Origin: CALJXB01 sp965225935
GTDB taxonomy: Bacteria > Pseudomonadota > Alphaproteobacteria > Kiloniellales > JAKSDN01
DNA: 64,000 nt
Reading direction: 5' to 3'
Assembly: GCA_965225935.1 (NCBI GenBank)
Contig: CBDDCC010000013.1
Location: forward strand, 372,001-436,000
Below, piece by piece: positions 25,336 through 34,396 of this stretch; positions within the stretch are counted from its first letter, which is position 1; each line of letters opens with the position of its first letter. Under the pieces are notes generated by a model. The model was not told the origin of the DNA, made no database searches, and worked only from the letters and a program-made list of their open reading frames with translations. A program made the translations under genes and the position numbers.

Positions 25336-27240
25336 TTACGGACTGTAACCGTTCTGTTGCATCCAGCTTTCCAGGGTCAGCAGCTGCCAGATCTCCTTGG
25401 AGCGGTCGCTGATCCCCTGGCGGTCGTCGTCGATCATCTGGGCCAGGAAGCCCTTGTCGAGCATGCCGCTTTCGACCATGCGTCCGCGCAGGAGCTGGTC
25501 TTCCACCATCTCCGTCAGGTCGCGCCGGGTCCAGGCCCGCAAGGGAGCGCTGAAGGGCATCTTGGGCCGGTAGATGATCTCGCTGTCGAGCCAGCCCTGG
25601 GCCGCCTGCTTGAGGATGGCCTTGGTCTCGCGCCCGTCGATCTTGTGCCGCCCGGCGATGGCGCCGCCCGCGGCGATCACCTCCTTGTCGACGAAGGGCA
25701 CCCGGACCTCGGTCGAGGCCGCCATGCTAGCGCGGTCGGTGTAGGCCAGGTTCAGGCCGGGCAGGAAGAGCCGGATGTCCGTCGCGCACATGCGGTTGAT
25801 CTGATCCCCGGGCGGGCCCTCGTTGTAGATCTCGGCGTGCTCGGCGAAGAGCTCGTCGACGGCCGGCATGAGGTCCGGGTTGAGCAGGCCCTGGAACTCC
25901 TCGTAGCCGTAGTGGGTGTAGCTGCGCCGGTAGGCCTCCTCCTCGGGCAGGGAGGCGAAGGAGAGGAAGCGCTTGGCCCAGCGGATGGTGCGGTAGCCGC
26001 TGTTCTTGCCGGCCACCGGCAGGCGGTCGACCAGGGCCGAGACGCCTGCGCGCGCCAAGCCGGGAACCCGCCGGTACTTGGCGGCGAGCAGGCAGGCGTA
26101 GTGCCGGCGATAGCCGCCGAAGATCTCGTCCGCGCCCATGCCGGAGAGCAGCACCTTGGTGCCGGCGTCCCGGGCCGCCTGGCAGATCAGGAAGGCATTG
26201 ATGGCTGCGGCGTCGCCGATGGGCTCGTCCAGCATGCGCACCATGCGCGGCAGCAGGTCCGTCACGTCGGGCGCGATCTCGATGGTGTGTAGCTTGAGGC
26301 CGTGTTTCTTGGCGATCCGCTCGGCGTACTCCAGGTCGTTCGGCATGGCCTCGAGGCGCCGGTCCTCCTCGCGGAAGGAGATGGTGTAGCACTCGAGATC
26401 CGAGGCCAGCTTCGAGGCCATGACAGTGATCAGGCTTGAATCGAGGCCGCCGCTGAGGAAGGTCGAGACCGGCACGTCGGCCACCATGTGGGCCGCGACC
26501 GAATCTTCCATCACCTTGGACAGGCCGGCAGCGCCGTAGGCATCGTTCGGGTGATCGACGAAGGCGTCGCCGGCCCGCCAGTAGCGGTGGGTCTGGCAGG
26601 ACTGGTTGGGCGAGATCTCGGCCCAGCAGCCGGGCGGCAGCTTCTCGACGCCGCGGTAGACGCAGCGGCTGTCGGGCACCCAGTAGTACATGAGCGAGGC
26701 CACCAGCGCCGTGGTGTCGACCGCCGGGTTGGGCCCGAGGCAGGGCCGGATGGACTTGAGCTCGGAGCTGAAGGCCAGGCCGCCGTTGTGGCGGTAGAGG
26801 AAGAGGGGCTTGATGCCGAAGGGGTCGCGCGCCAGCACCAGGCGGCGGGTCTTCTCGTCGTAGAGGGCGAAGGCGAACATGCCCCGCAGGCGGCCGAGGG
26901 ACTCAGGCCCCCAGTTGCGCCAGGCCTCGAGCACGACCTCGGTGTCGGACTTGGTGCGGAACCGCACCCCTTCCGCCTTCAGCTCGTCGGCCAGGGCCTC
27001 GTAGTTGTAGATCTCGCCGTTGTAGACCAGGACGAAGCCGTCCTTCTTGAAGGGCTGGTTCGCCGCGTCGCTGAGATCGATGATGGAAAGGCGCTTGTGG
27101 CCGAGCAGGACGCTGGTGCCGTCGTCCGGCGAGCGGTACTCCCCCGTGGCGTCGGGCCCCCGGTGGGAAATGACATCCAGCATCTCCGGGAAGGCGCCCT
27201 CGGCGGCGGGCAGATTGTAGAGACCGACGATTCCACACAT
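25336..27240 (-). CDS. asnB: Asparagine synthase (glutamine-hydrolysing) / amidotransferase
   Basis: A 634-residue protein. The N-terminal Ntn glutaminase domain starts MCGIVGLYN with the catalytic Cys2. The synthetase domain has the ATP motif FLSGGLDSSL near residue 262 and SGMGADEIFGGYRRHYA. Family members either make asparagine or amidate other carboxylates. In polysaccharide loci AsnB-like proteins can amidate uronic acids. Here it is first of five same-strand genes including algD, so uronate amidation is a reasonable alternative to asparagine synthesis. The ribosome site is weak (TAGGT). The upstream 720-bp gap must hold the promoter. Confidence 0.88.
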   Translation of the reverse strand: MCGIVGLYNLPAAEGAFPEMLDVISHRGPDATGEYRSPDDGTSVLLGHKRLSIIDLSDAANQPFKKDGFVLVYNGEIYNYEALADELKAEGVRFRTKSDTEVVLEAWRNWGPESLGRLRGMFAFALYDEKTRRLVLARDPFGIKPLFLYRHNGGLAFSSELKSIRPCLGPNPAVDTTALVASLMYYWVPDSRCVYRGVEKLPPGCWAEISPNQSCQTHRYWRAGDAFVDHPNDAYGAAGLSKVMEDSVAAHMVADVPVSTFLSGGLDSSLITVMASKLASDLECYTISFREEDRRLEAMPNDLEYAERIAKKHGLKLHTIEIAPDVTDLLPRMVRMLDEPIGDAAAINAFLICQAARDAGTKVLLSGMGADEIFGGYRRHYACLLAAKYRRVPGLARAGVSALVDRLPVAGKNSGYRTIRWAKRFLSFASLPEEEAYRRSYTHYGYEEFQGLLNPDLMPAVDELFAEHAEIYNEGPPGDQINRMCATDIRLFLPGLNLAYTDRASMAASTEVRVPFVDKEVIAAGGAIAGRHKIDGRETKAILKQAAQGWLDSEIIYRPKMPFSAPLRAWTRRDLTEMVEDQLLRGRMVESGMLDKGFLAQMIDDDRQGISDRSKEIWQLLTLESWMQQNGYSP

Positions 27241-27960
27241 GTTCGATACCTACCGGTAGCCTGGCTCGTACGCTTCACGCGTGGCCACGCGAGCCAAAAC
27301 CCGCCGCCGCGCCCGGTAGAGGCAGCGGGCCGAGCGGGCCGGCACGATGGCGAAACGCGTTCGAAGCATCATTGCGTCGTCCGGGGACACGGTCTGTTGC
27401 CGGCGGATCTGACTTCGCGGGCCTGCCGTGCGCCGAACAGATCGACACACGCCGCTTGCGTGCCGCCCGAGCAACCGGTCCCTATCTTGTCCTCTTCGTT
27501 TTCGCCGGCCACGGCTCAATCCTTGCGCCGAAGCGCCCTCCCGGCCGGCTTTGAAAGACTTGCCCCTGGATTACAAATTCGCTCTTCAAGTATCCAGACG
27601 CGCTCGCCGCAGAAGCTAGCAGGCGCATCCTAAATTCCTGTTTATAAGAAACTAATTAAACGCGTGCGGCTGTCGTTAACCTTGTTCCTGGCGGTCTAAG
27701 AACCAAGTGCCGCGATTATAAACCAAAGCTTGCCGGTTCCCCAACGAAAAACCCTTTGGGGCCCCCGAGCGCGAAACCGGTCGGCCGCTGCCCGGCCTTG
27801 TTCTCGGCCTCGCCCGCGCCAAGTTATCCACAGTTTCGGGGCGATAAAAAAGACTCCGTTAACACAATTGAGGTCGAACCGACACCGGGATTGGGGTACC
27901 ATAGGGCATTCAAATCGCGATCTTTATTATTGTGGTTCATATAGTTAACGGGTGATTTCC
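27241..27960. other. Divergent intergenic region between asnB and the polysaccharide genes
   Basis: 720 bp without a convincing gene. The part next to asnB is GC-rich. From about 27610 to 27960 it becomes AT-rich, with GTTAAC-type words, a short CCCCAA/TTGGGG hairpin near 27740-27762, and TTTATTATTG followed by TATAGTTAA at 27940-27948. The last elements could be a promoter for the small gene at 27961. No tRNA or conserved RNA was recognised. Confidence 0.5.
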
Positions 27961-28254
27961 ATGTTCGACGGCCTGGAATCCGCCATTTCCACCTTGCGAA
28001 GCCTGAGCGACGAAGAGCGGGCGATCCTGCAGGGGCGCTACGAGGCGGCGATTCTTTCGCTCCTGCACGCGCCCCAGTCCGACGAGGCGCTTCACAACGC
28101 GATCGAGGCCCTCCGGAGGGACTGGGTCAAGTTCCGCTTCATCGCCGATCAGCTCGCCCAGACGATCGGGGCTTTGGACGACCACCTGCTGCACAAGCAG
28201 AGCCTCGGCTCATCCGCCGAGGCCGGCGACGGTGTCACATTATTTGCCAAGTAG
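27961..28254 (+). CDS. Small alpha-helical hypothetical protein
   Basis: A 97-residue protein predicted to be mainly amphipathic helices (LESAISTLRSLSDEERAILQ, then a Trp-containing FRFIADQLAQTIGAL). No membrane segment, signal peptide or known motif is visible. A GTG nine bases upstream (27952) is an alternative start. GGGTGA precedes the ATG. It is followed after 45 bp by the pyruvyltransferase gene on the same strand and is probably co-transcribed with it. Function unknown. Confidence 0.55.
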   Translation: MFDGLESAISTLRSLSDEERAILQGRYEAAILSLLHAPQSDEALHNAIEALRRDWVKFRFIADQLAQTIGALDDHLLHKQSLGSSAEAGDGVTLFAK

Positions 28255-28299
28255 TTTGCTCGGCGGCGGACCGGCCGGGCACATTCAAGGACTTTTCGA

Positions 28300-29604
28300 A
28301 TGACCTATGAGCGATCCTACGATAGCGAAGGGACGGTTTCCGCCCGCCCGGCTCCGGTGGGGGCCGCGGACAAGGCATCGCGGATAGAAGACATGACTGC
28401 GGATCGTAGGGCCGTCGCTCTCTTCGGTCTGCTGGGCGTGGGCAACTTCGGAAACGACGGCTCCTTCGAGGCCGTTCTGAACGCCGTCAGGAGGGTGGCG
28501 CCCCACGAGCGCGTGATCTGCGTCTGCGGCAACCCGGCGGAGATCGAGCGCAATCACGGGATCGACGCTGTTCCCATCTACTACAACCCGAAAGACTTCA
28601 CCGGCAGCCGGTTGTTGCTGCTGCTGCGCAAGATGGCGGGCAAGGCCGTGCTCGGGATCCATGCCCTGCGCCATCTCCGGCGCATCAAGGTGCTGATCGT
28701 CCCGGGCATGGGCATCCTCGACGACTTCGGCACGTACCCGTTCGCCTGGCCCCTCGACATCATGGTCTGGTTCGGCCTGGCGCGTCTCATGGGCGTCAAG
28801 GTCATGCTGGTCAGCGTCGGGGCCGGCCCGATCCACAATCCGCTCAGCCGCCTCTTCATGAAAACCGCCGCCCGGTCGGCCCACTACCGCTCCTACCGGG
28901 ACCGGCCTTCGAAGGACTTCATGGGCAGCATCGGGCTCGACGTGACAAACGACCGGGTCTATCCCGATGTCGCCTTCGGCCTGCCGGCGCCTGACAGCAC
29001 GACCTCGGGCCAAGCGCCGCTGACGGTCGGCGTCGGCGTCATGACCTATTTCAGGTGGAACCAGGACGCCGGCGGCGTGCTCGACGCCTACAACGGCTAC
29101 ATCGCCAAGATGGCGGCCTACGTCGAGTGGCTTCTGGACCAGGGCCACCGGGTGCGTGTCATGATCGGCGAGGAGTCCGACACCCGGGCCGTCGAAGACC
29201 TCTTCGAGTTGCTGCGGGGGAAATCGCTCGAGAGCCTCGAGGAGCGCGTGGCCTATCGGCCCGTGCGAAACATCCACGACGTGCTCGAGAGCCTGGCGGA
29301 CGTCGACCTGGCCGTGACGACCCGCTATCACAACGTGATCAGCGCCCTCAAGATGGACAGGCCGACCATCTCCATCGGCTACGCGGCCAAGAACGATATC
29401 CTGCTGGCCGACGTGGGGCTCGCCGACTTTTGTCAGCACATCGAGCGGCTCGACCTGGATCTCCTCAAGTCCCAGACCGAGCGGCTGATCGCCGAGCGGG
29501 CGACCCTGGTATCGAAGGTCCGCGAGGTCCGGGCGCGCTACCGGGAGCGGCTGCACGACCAGGACGAGCGGATCGCGTCGATGATCCGGGAGGCGTCCAA
29601 GTAG
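28300..29604 (+). CDS. Polysaccharide pyruvyl transferase family protein
   Basis: A 434-residue GT-B-like enzyme of the CsaB/WcaK family, which transfers pyruvate from phosphoenolpyruvate to sugar hydroxyls as a ketal. After about 30 variable residues come LFGLLGVGNFGNDGSFEAV (family N-terminus), IVPGMGILDDFGTYPFAWP, VSVGAGPIHNPLSR and the late VTTRYHNVISALKMDRPTIS block. The start at 28300 has AAGGAC; an internal ATG at 28393 would remove only the variable leader. A second member lies at 50056-51354. It would decorate the polymer with negatively charged pyruvate. Confidence 0.88.
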   Translation: MTYERSYDSEGTVSARPAPVGAADKASRIEDMTADRRAVALFGLLGVGNFGNDGSFEAVLNAVRRVAPHERVICVCGNPAEIERNHGIDAVPIYYNPKDFTGSRLLLLLRKMAGKAVLGIHALRHLRRIKVLIVPGMGILDDFGTYPFAWPLDIMVWFGLARLMGVKVMLVSVGAGPIHNPLSRLFMKTAARSAHYRSYRDRPSKDFMGSIGLDVTNDRVYPDVAFGLPAPDSTTSGQAPLTVGVGVMTYFRWNQDAGGVLDAYNGYIAKMAAYVEWLLDQGHRVRVMIGEESDTRAVEDLFELLRGKSLESLEERVAYRPVRNIHDVLESLADVDLAVTTRYHNVISALKMDRPTISIGYAAKNDILLADVGLADFCQHIERLDLDLLKSQTERLIAERATLVSKVREVRARYRERLHDQDERIASMIREASK

Positions 29605-29675
29605 CGCTCGCCGGAACCCCGGAGTACGCGACCGGATTTACGGAAAGAGCAGGGTTCTGATCGAACTTGTAGATT

Positions 29676-29739
29676 TAGAGCAGATTCACGCGAAGGGCTG
29701 GCATCGCGAAGCGATTCCAGCTCATCACGATCTGCTCTA
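29676..29739. repeat. Nested intergenic palindrome (REP-like)
   Basis: The outer arms TAGAGCAGAT (29676-29685) and ATCTGCTCTA (29730-29739) are perfect. Nested inside, GCTGG-c-ATCGC and GCGAT-t-CCAGC (29697-29721) pair around a GAA loop. The element lies between convergent genes and supplies the last bases, including the stop codon, of the glycosyltransferase at 29737. It may terminate transcription or be a dispersed extragenic palindrome. Confidence 0.75.
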
Positions 29740-30945
29740 GGCGACCACCTCGAGCGGACGGCGCGCTTCTCTGACCGGCGCCCTGGCGCCGATGGCCTCC
29801 TCGTAGACCTGGATGAGCAGCTCGTAGTTCCGCTCCGAGGAGTACTTCTCCTTGTAGATGCGCCAGGCGTTGCGCCCCATCTCGCGCATCTCGTCGGGAT
29901 GCTCCCGCGCCCAGCGGACCTTCGCGGCGAGATCATCTGCGTCGTCGGTCGTGAAGTGGAGGCCCGTTCTGCCGTCCTCCACCACCTCCGCCATGGCGCC
30001 CAGGCGGGAGGCGATGACCGGCAGCCCGGACGCGAAGCAGAGGGTGAGCGTGACCGGGAAGCCCTCGTACCAGGTGGACGGCATGACGAGGAACTCGGAA
30101 CGCTGCATCGCCGCGATCAGCTCGGGCAGCGGAACCCAGTCCTGGACTGTGATGACGTCGCTGGCCGCCGCCTGCATCTGATCCACCAGGGGGCCGTTGC
30201 CGATCGCGTGCAGGGGCACGTCGAGTCCGCGCCAGGCGCGGAGCAGCGTGTCGATGCCCTTCTCCTGGCTGAACCGGGCGGCGAAGAGGGCGCCGTCGCG
30301 CTCGGGCTGGTCGTCGATGTCGGCGAGGCCATGGGTCTCGGGCACGAAGTTCGGCTTGACGAAGACCTTCTCGCTCGGGAAGCCCGCTTCCACGAACTTG
30401 CCCTTCATGAAGTGGCTGGGCGTGATGTAGCGCTGGACCTTGTCGTTCCAGGTGCCGCGGCGGTTGTGGGTGACGATCATGCGCACCCCGGCGGCCGAGG
30501 CCAGCGCCGAATTGCGGTAGCACTTGTGGATGACGCCCCAATGATGCTGGCCGTGGATGCAGAGCTCGCAGGGCTTGGCGTTGCGCGTCAACTGCGCGCC
30601 GATGCAGATGAGCCGGTAGTTGTGGAGGGTCTGGACCACGGGCACGCCGGCATCGCGGCAGGCGTCGTAGACGGAGGGGCTCAGCACCGGGAAGTAGTTG
30701 TGCACATGGACCACGTCCGGCGCGAAAGCGGCGATTTCGCGCGCCACCTGCCTGTGGGCCTCGTGGGAGTAGGTCGCCATCCAGGCGACGCGGAGCCGAT
30801 CGACGGCGTTCTGGATCTTGTCGTTGGTGGCCGCGAAGATCTTCACCTCGTGGCCGTGGCGCTGGAGCAGCTCGCTCTCGTTCTTTACGACGTCGTCTTC
30901 GCCGCCGGGCCGCTGATAGTAGTTGTGGACGATGAGGATCTTCAT
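29737..30945 (-). CDS. Glycosyltransferase family 4
   Basis: A 402-residue GT-B protein. The N-terminal MKILIVHNYYQRPGGEDDVV is typical of GT4 enzymes in exopolysaccharide loci, with VVHVHNYFPVLSPSVYDA following. The C-terminal donor site includes FAARFSQEKGIDTLLRAW, WYEGFPVTLTLCFASGLPV and ASRLGAMAEVVEDGRTGL. The ATG at 30945 has GGAAG upstream. It converges on the pyruvyltransferase gene. Donor and acceptor sugars are not predictable. Confidence 0.9.
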   Translation of the reverse strand: MKILIVHNYYQRPGGEDDVVKNESELLQRHGHEVKIFAATNDKIQNAVDRLRVAWMATYSHEAHRQVAREIAAFAPDVVHVHNYFPVLSPSVYDACRDAGVPVVQTLHNYRLICIGAQLTRNAKPCELCIHGQHHWGVIHKCYRNSALASAAGVRMIVTHNRRGTWNDKVQRYITPSHFMKGKFVEAGFPSEKVFVKPNFVPETHGLADIDDQPERDGALFAARFSQEKGIDTLLRAWRGLDVPLHAIGNGPLVDQMQAAASDVITVQDWVPLPELIAAMQRSEFLVMPSTWYEGFPVTLTLCFASGLPVIASRLGAMAEVVEDGRTGLHFTTDDADDLAAKVRWAREHPDEMREMGRNAWRIYKEKYSSERNYELLIQVYEEAIGARAPVREARRPLEVVA

Positions 30946-31169
30946 ATTGCTTCCGGAGCCTATCAGTTGAGCGCCTGGCTGTCTGCCCGCGTGCGGCCGG
31001 GCAGGGCCGGCCGGCGCGCAGGACGCGCCGCGCCCCTTCTACACCACAAATGGTTGAGGCTTGTTAAACGTAGGGGCGCCGGCCCGGCCGCCCCCGGCGC
31101 CGGAGCGGAAGGTGTATACTCGTGCCCGGCCGCTGCCGGGGGATGGCCGGGGAACAGTCGGAACGCGTC

Positions 31170-31991
31170 ATGGGCAAGGTTCTCGTGGTCGGCAAGAACA
31201 GCTTCCTCGCCCGGCAGTTCCTGTCGCGGGCGGATGCCCCCGAGCGCTGCCTGGCGCTGGGCCACCGGGAGGCGCTGGACCCGCTGCTTCTGGGGCGGGC
31301 GGATTGCGTCGTCAACTTCGCGTTGGATCCGGGCTTGCGGCGAGAGCCCTACGACCCGGAGCGGGACTACGACGCCCGCCTGGGCGCCCTGGTCGCCAGA
31401 GGGCGGGCCCGCTACGTCATGTTGAGCTCCCGCGCGGTCTACGCGCCGGACGCCGCCATGAAAGCCCGCGAGGACCGCCTGGGCGGCGAGCCCGCCTCCC
31501 ACTACGGCCGCAACAAGCGGCTCACCGAGGAGAGGCTCGTGGACCTGCTGGGCGAGCGGGCGACCCTGCTGCGCATCGGCAACGTGATCGGGAACGAGCG
31601 CGGGCTCGGCCGCCGCACCTTCATGGGGCAGGCCCTCGACCGGCTCGCCACCCACAAGGAAATCGTGCTGGACATCGATCCCCGGGTGCGGCGCGACTTT
31701 CTGCCGGTCGGCCGCTTCGTCCAAATCCTCGAGGCGGTCTCCCGCGACCCTCTTGCGGGCCCGATCAACGTGGGCTCCGGCCTGCCGCTCCCCGTGGGCT
31801 CGCTGGCGGGCTGGCTGATCGAGGGCTTCGGCGAAGGTGAGATCAGAGTGGTGGACGATCGTATCCATGACGAGTTCTTTCTGGACCTGACCAGGCTGAA
31901 GGGGCGCTACGGCTTCGAGATCGGCGAGGCCGAGATCGCCGGCCATTGCCGGCAGATCGGCGCCGAGGTCCGGCACGCTCTCGACCCCTGA
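31170..31991 (+). CDS. NAD-dependent epimerase/dehydratase family protein (RmlD-like length)
   Basis: A 273-residue extended SDR starting GKVLVVGKNSFLARQFLSR, a GxxxFxxR variant of the Rossmann motif. YVMLSSRAVYAP and SHYGRNKRLTEE supply Ser, Tyr and Lys of an SDR catalytic set. LLRIGNVIGNERGLGRRTF and DFLPVGRFVQIL follow the sugar-nucleotide epimerase pattern. The start at 31170 fits the Rossmann beta strand; earlier in-frame starts exist. It stands alone on the plus strand, convergent with the beta-helix gene. It probably modifies a sugar nucleotide. Confidence 0.78.
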   Translation: MGKVLVVGKNSFLARQFLSRADAPERCLALGHREALDPLLLGRADCVVNFALDPGLRREPYDPERDYDARLGALVARGRARYVMLSSRAVYAPDAAMKAREDRLGGEPASHYGRNKRLTEERLVDLLGERATLLRIGNVIGNERGLGRRTFMGQALDRLATHKEIVLDIDPRVRRDFLPVGRFVQILEAVSRDPLAGPINVGSGLPLPVGSLAGWLIEGFGEGEIRVVDDRIHDEFFLDLTRLKGRYGFEIGEAEIAGHCRQIGAEVRHALDP

Positions 31992-32028
31992 GTCCCTTCG
32001 CTGCGCCGCTAGGCCGGGGCCGAGGCTC

Positions 32029-33486
32029 CTACTCGTTGCAGGTCAGCTCGAGCCGCGAGCGCCGTTCGACCCGCAGTTCCCCGTCGGTCTCGTAACCCAA
32101 CTGCTGCACCCGGTTCCAGTGCTGCAGGTCGCCGTCGACCTCGATATAGTTGTGCTCGGCGTCGGGCACCACATAGGTGTTCCCGTTGAAGCTGTTCACG
32201 CCGTTCCGGTAGAAGCTCTCCCTGTCGTAGTCGGCGGCCATCCCGCTCCTGCCGTTCCTTCCGAGGTAGATTATGGTGTTGTCGCGGATGTCGTTGTTGA
32301 CTGAGATCCACGGTCCGTAGGCGCCTTCGCCGCGATTCTGCTGGACTATGCTGATGCCGTTGCCCGAGTGGGCGCCGATCTGCACCGTGTTGCCGTAGAC
32401 CTCCACGTCGCGACTGTTCTGGACCAGGATCTGCGAGCCCCAGAACCAGACGTCGTAGCCGCTGCCGTTGAGAGCCGCGATGTTGTCTCGGATCACGGCC
32501 TTGTAGGAGATCTCGTGCTTGATGCCGTCGCCGGCGTTGGCGAAGACCTTGTTGTTGGCATACTCGACGTTGATGTTGTCGATATCGGTCCAGAGGCCGG
32601 GGCCGAAGTTGTGGTGGACGCAGGAGTCGCGCACCACCAGGCCGTCGGTCTCGACGAACTTGGTTCCCCCGGCCTCCCAGCCGACGGAGAAGCTGGCGTA
32701 GTTGTTGTAGGCGATTTCCACGCCGACGATCCGGATGCCGCTGCCGTAGCCGCCGCCGATGCCGAGCTGGCCGTTGTGGCTGTAGGAGCCGCCCGTGAGC
32801 TGCGCGCCCGGGCCGATACGGGCGCCGACTCCGTGGTTCCAGCGGGCGGTGACATCGACCAGTAGCCAGTTTTCGCCGTTCAGGAACTCGATCGCCCCTT
32901 CCTGGGCGGCCGAGGCGTACTTCTCGACGACGATGTCCCTGAGCGCGACGTTGGGGGCGTCGCCGACGAAGGCGTACGGCGTCACGCTCAGCTCGGTCGT
33001 CTTGCCGCTCGGGTCGTCGACGATGTAGACCCGGTCACCGCCGTCGTACCACTGGCCCCGTTCCAGGTCGTCCAGGGACTCGTTGCGCCAGTAGAGCACG
33101 TCGTCGACAAAGAGATCCTCGCGCAAGGCGCAGAGGGTGCCGTCGTCGGCGCACTCCCCCGCCGGGGAAAGGCGCTCAATCGGCGCCTCGGCGACCCAGT
33201 AGCCGCCGTCGCGCCGCCAGCCGTCCAGCACCAGGGCGCCGTTGAAGATCACGCCGGGCTGGCCGATGAACGACTGGCCGTCCTTGGGGATCACGCGCTG
33301 CATTCGGTAGACGCCCGGCTCGAGGCGGAAGGTCGTTCCCTCCGGCGCGTTGTCGACGATGGCTTGAACATCGAGACCCGGCCTGAGGGTCACGGTCTGC
33401 GGGCTGCCGGCGTCGATCGGCGTGGCGCAGGAGACCAGCAGGAAGAACAGGGCCGGGTAGATCAGGAATCTGGGCACTCTAGACAT
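32029..33486 (-). CDS. Right-handed beta-helix lipoprotein
   Basis: A 485-residue exported protein. A short charged N-terminus and hydrophobic core end in the lipobox LVSC (Cys20), so it is probably anchored in the outer or inner membrane. The body has the PbH1-type pattern of parallel beta-helices: repeated short strands with Asn and Gly turns (LNGENWLLVDVTARWNHG, DSCVHHNFGPGLWTDIDN, ANNKVFANAGDGIKHE). Relatives are polysaccharide lyases, epimerases or surface carbohydrate-binding proteins. The DPHD motif of alginate C5-epimerases is not seen. The setting supports a polysaccharide substrate. Confidence 0.82.
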   Translation of the reverse strand: MSRVPRFLIYPALFFLLVSCATPIDAGSPQTVTLRPGLDVQAIVDNAPEGTTFRLEPGVYRMQRVIPKDGQSFIGQPGVIFNGALVLDGWRRDGGYWVAEAPIERLSPAGECADDGTLCALREDLFVDDVLYWRNESLDDLERGQWYDGGDRVYIVDDPSGKTTELSVTPYAFVGDAPNVALRDIVVEKYASAAQEGAIEFLNGENWLLVDVTARWNHGVGARIGPGAQLTGGSYSHNGQLGIGGGYGSGIRIVGVEIAYNNYASFSVGWEAGGTKFVETDGLVVRDSCVHHNFGPGLWTDIDNINVEYANNKVFANAGDGIKHEISYKAVIRDNIAALNGSGYDVWFWGSQILVQNSRDVEVYGNTVQIGAHSGNGISIVQQNRGEGAYGPWISVNNDIRDNTIIYLGRNGRSGMAADYDRESFYRNGVNSFNGNTYVVPDAEHNYIEVDGDLQHWNRVQQLGYETDGELRVERRSRLELTCNE

Positions 33487-33865
33487 GTCGGTCAGCGTCC
33501 TCGACTGGGCTCGAGATCCAAGGTGCTGTACGGCCGAGGCAGGCCGCTCGGGCTGATCCGGAAGCGACCAAGGAACCAGCCTCCGGCCGGCGAACCCGTG
33601 GCGCGAAGCCTTTACCTTGCCCGGCCGAAGTCCTCCGGGACGGGCGCGCGGCGTGCAATCTTGGGTCCTGGCAGGTCCCTCTCCCGGGACCGTAAATCAA
33701 ATACAAACTATTGATTTCACACACGAATAACGCCTGGATCGAATAATCTACCAATGTACAAAAATAGCAGTTTTCGCCAAATCCCGCAATAAATTGAGAG
33801 TGACCGCCGTACTGGCTGCGGCACTGCCGAGGGCCCCGCCTTCGTGGTGCAGTGAGGGGCGGGGT
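33487..33865. other. Intergenic region upstream of the beta-helix lipoprotein
   Basis: 379 bp without a credible gene. Positions about 33690-33800 are AT-rich and probably contain the promoter for the minus-strand beta-helix gene. A perfect GGTCCC-TCTCCC-GGGACC hairpin lies at 33674-33691. Nothing else was recognised. Confidence 0.5.
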
Positions 33866-34396
33866 TCAGGCCTGGAAGTCGGGGTAGGTCGCGTCCCGCT
33901 CGTTGATGATGGGTTTGGAGTCCGGCCACTGGATGCCGAAGGCCGGGTCGTTCCAGCGCACGCCGCGGCCGTGTCCGGGGCTGTAGGCGCGCGACATCTG
34001 GTAGAAGATCTCGCAGTCGTCCTCCAGGGTCTGGAAGCCGTGGGCGAAGTCCTCGGGAATGTAGAGCATCTTGCGGTTCTCGGCCGTCAGCTCGACCGCC
34101 ACGTGCCGGGTGTAGGTGGGCGAGTGGGGGCGCAGGTCGATGATCACGTCGAGGATCGCTCCGCCGGTGCAGCGCACCAGCTTGGCCTCGCCGTGGGGCG
34201 CGGCCTGGTAGTGCATGCCGCGGAGCGTCCCCTTGCGCGTGTTGAAGGAGATGTTGCACTGGATCACGGCCGGATCGAGGCCGTGGGCCTCGGCCTCGGC
34301 CGCGCACCAGGTGCGGGCGAAGAAGCCCCGCTCGTCGGTGAGCCGCTCAGGTTCGATCACGAAGGCGCCCTTCAGCTCGGTCTCGGTAAAGATCAC
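33866..34396 (-). CDS. rfbC: dTDP-4-dehydrorhamnose 3,5-epimerase family protein
   Basis: A 176-residue cupin epimerase. FVIEPERLTDERGFFARTW, CNISFNTRKGTLRGMHYQ (catalytic His near 62), ILDVIIDLR and YIPEDFAHGFQTL are the RfbC/RmlC pattern, and FYQMSRAYSPGHGRG holds the conserved Tyr. It starts at GTG 34396, overlapping the upstream stop by 4 nt. It is the last gene of an operon whose nucleotidyltransferase is of cytidylyl type, so the true substrate may be a CDP- rather than a dTDP-linked keto-deoxysugar. Confidence 0.9.
   Translation of the reverse strand: MIFTETELKGAFVIEPERLTDERGFFARTWCAAEAEAHGLDPAVIQCNISFNTRKGTLRGMHYQAAPHGEAKLVRCTGGAILDVIIDLRPHSPTYTRHVAVELTAENRKMLYIPEDFAHGFQTLEDDCEIFYQMSRAYSPGHGRGVRWNDPAFGIQWPDSKPIINERDATYPDFQA

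Noticed and set aside
23044..26292. A plus-strand open frame of more than 1000 codons
   Set aside because: It lies antisense to the two-domain oxidoreductase and AsnB genes, which have clear motifs. GC-rich codon bias keeps the opposite frame open, and its translation has no recognisable domain.
27650..27690. Possible CtrA site (TTAA-N7-TTAAC)
   Set aside because: TTAA words are present but not at the 7-bp spacing, here or at 49731-49770.
32029..33486. Alginate C5-epimerase (AlgG) assignment for the beta-helix protein
   Set aside because: The fold fits but the DPHD catalytic motif is not present.
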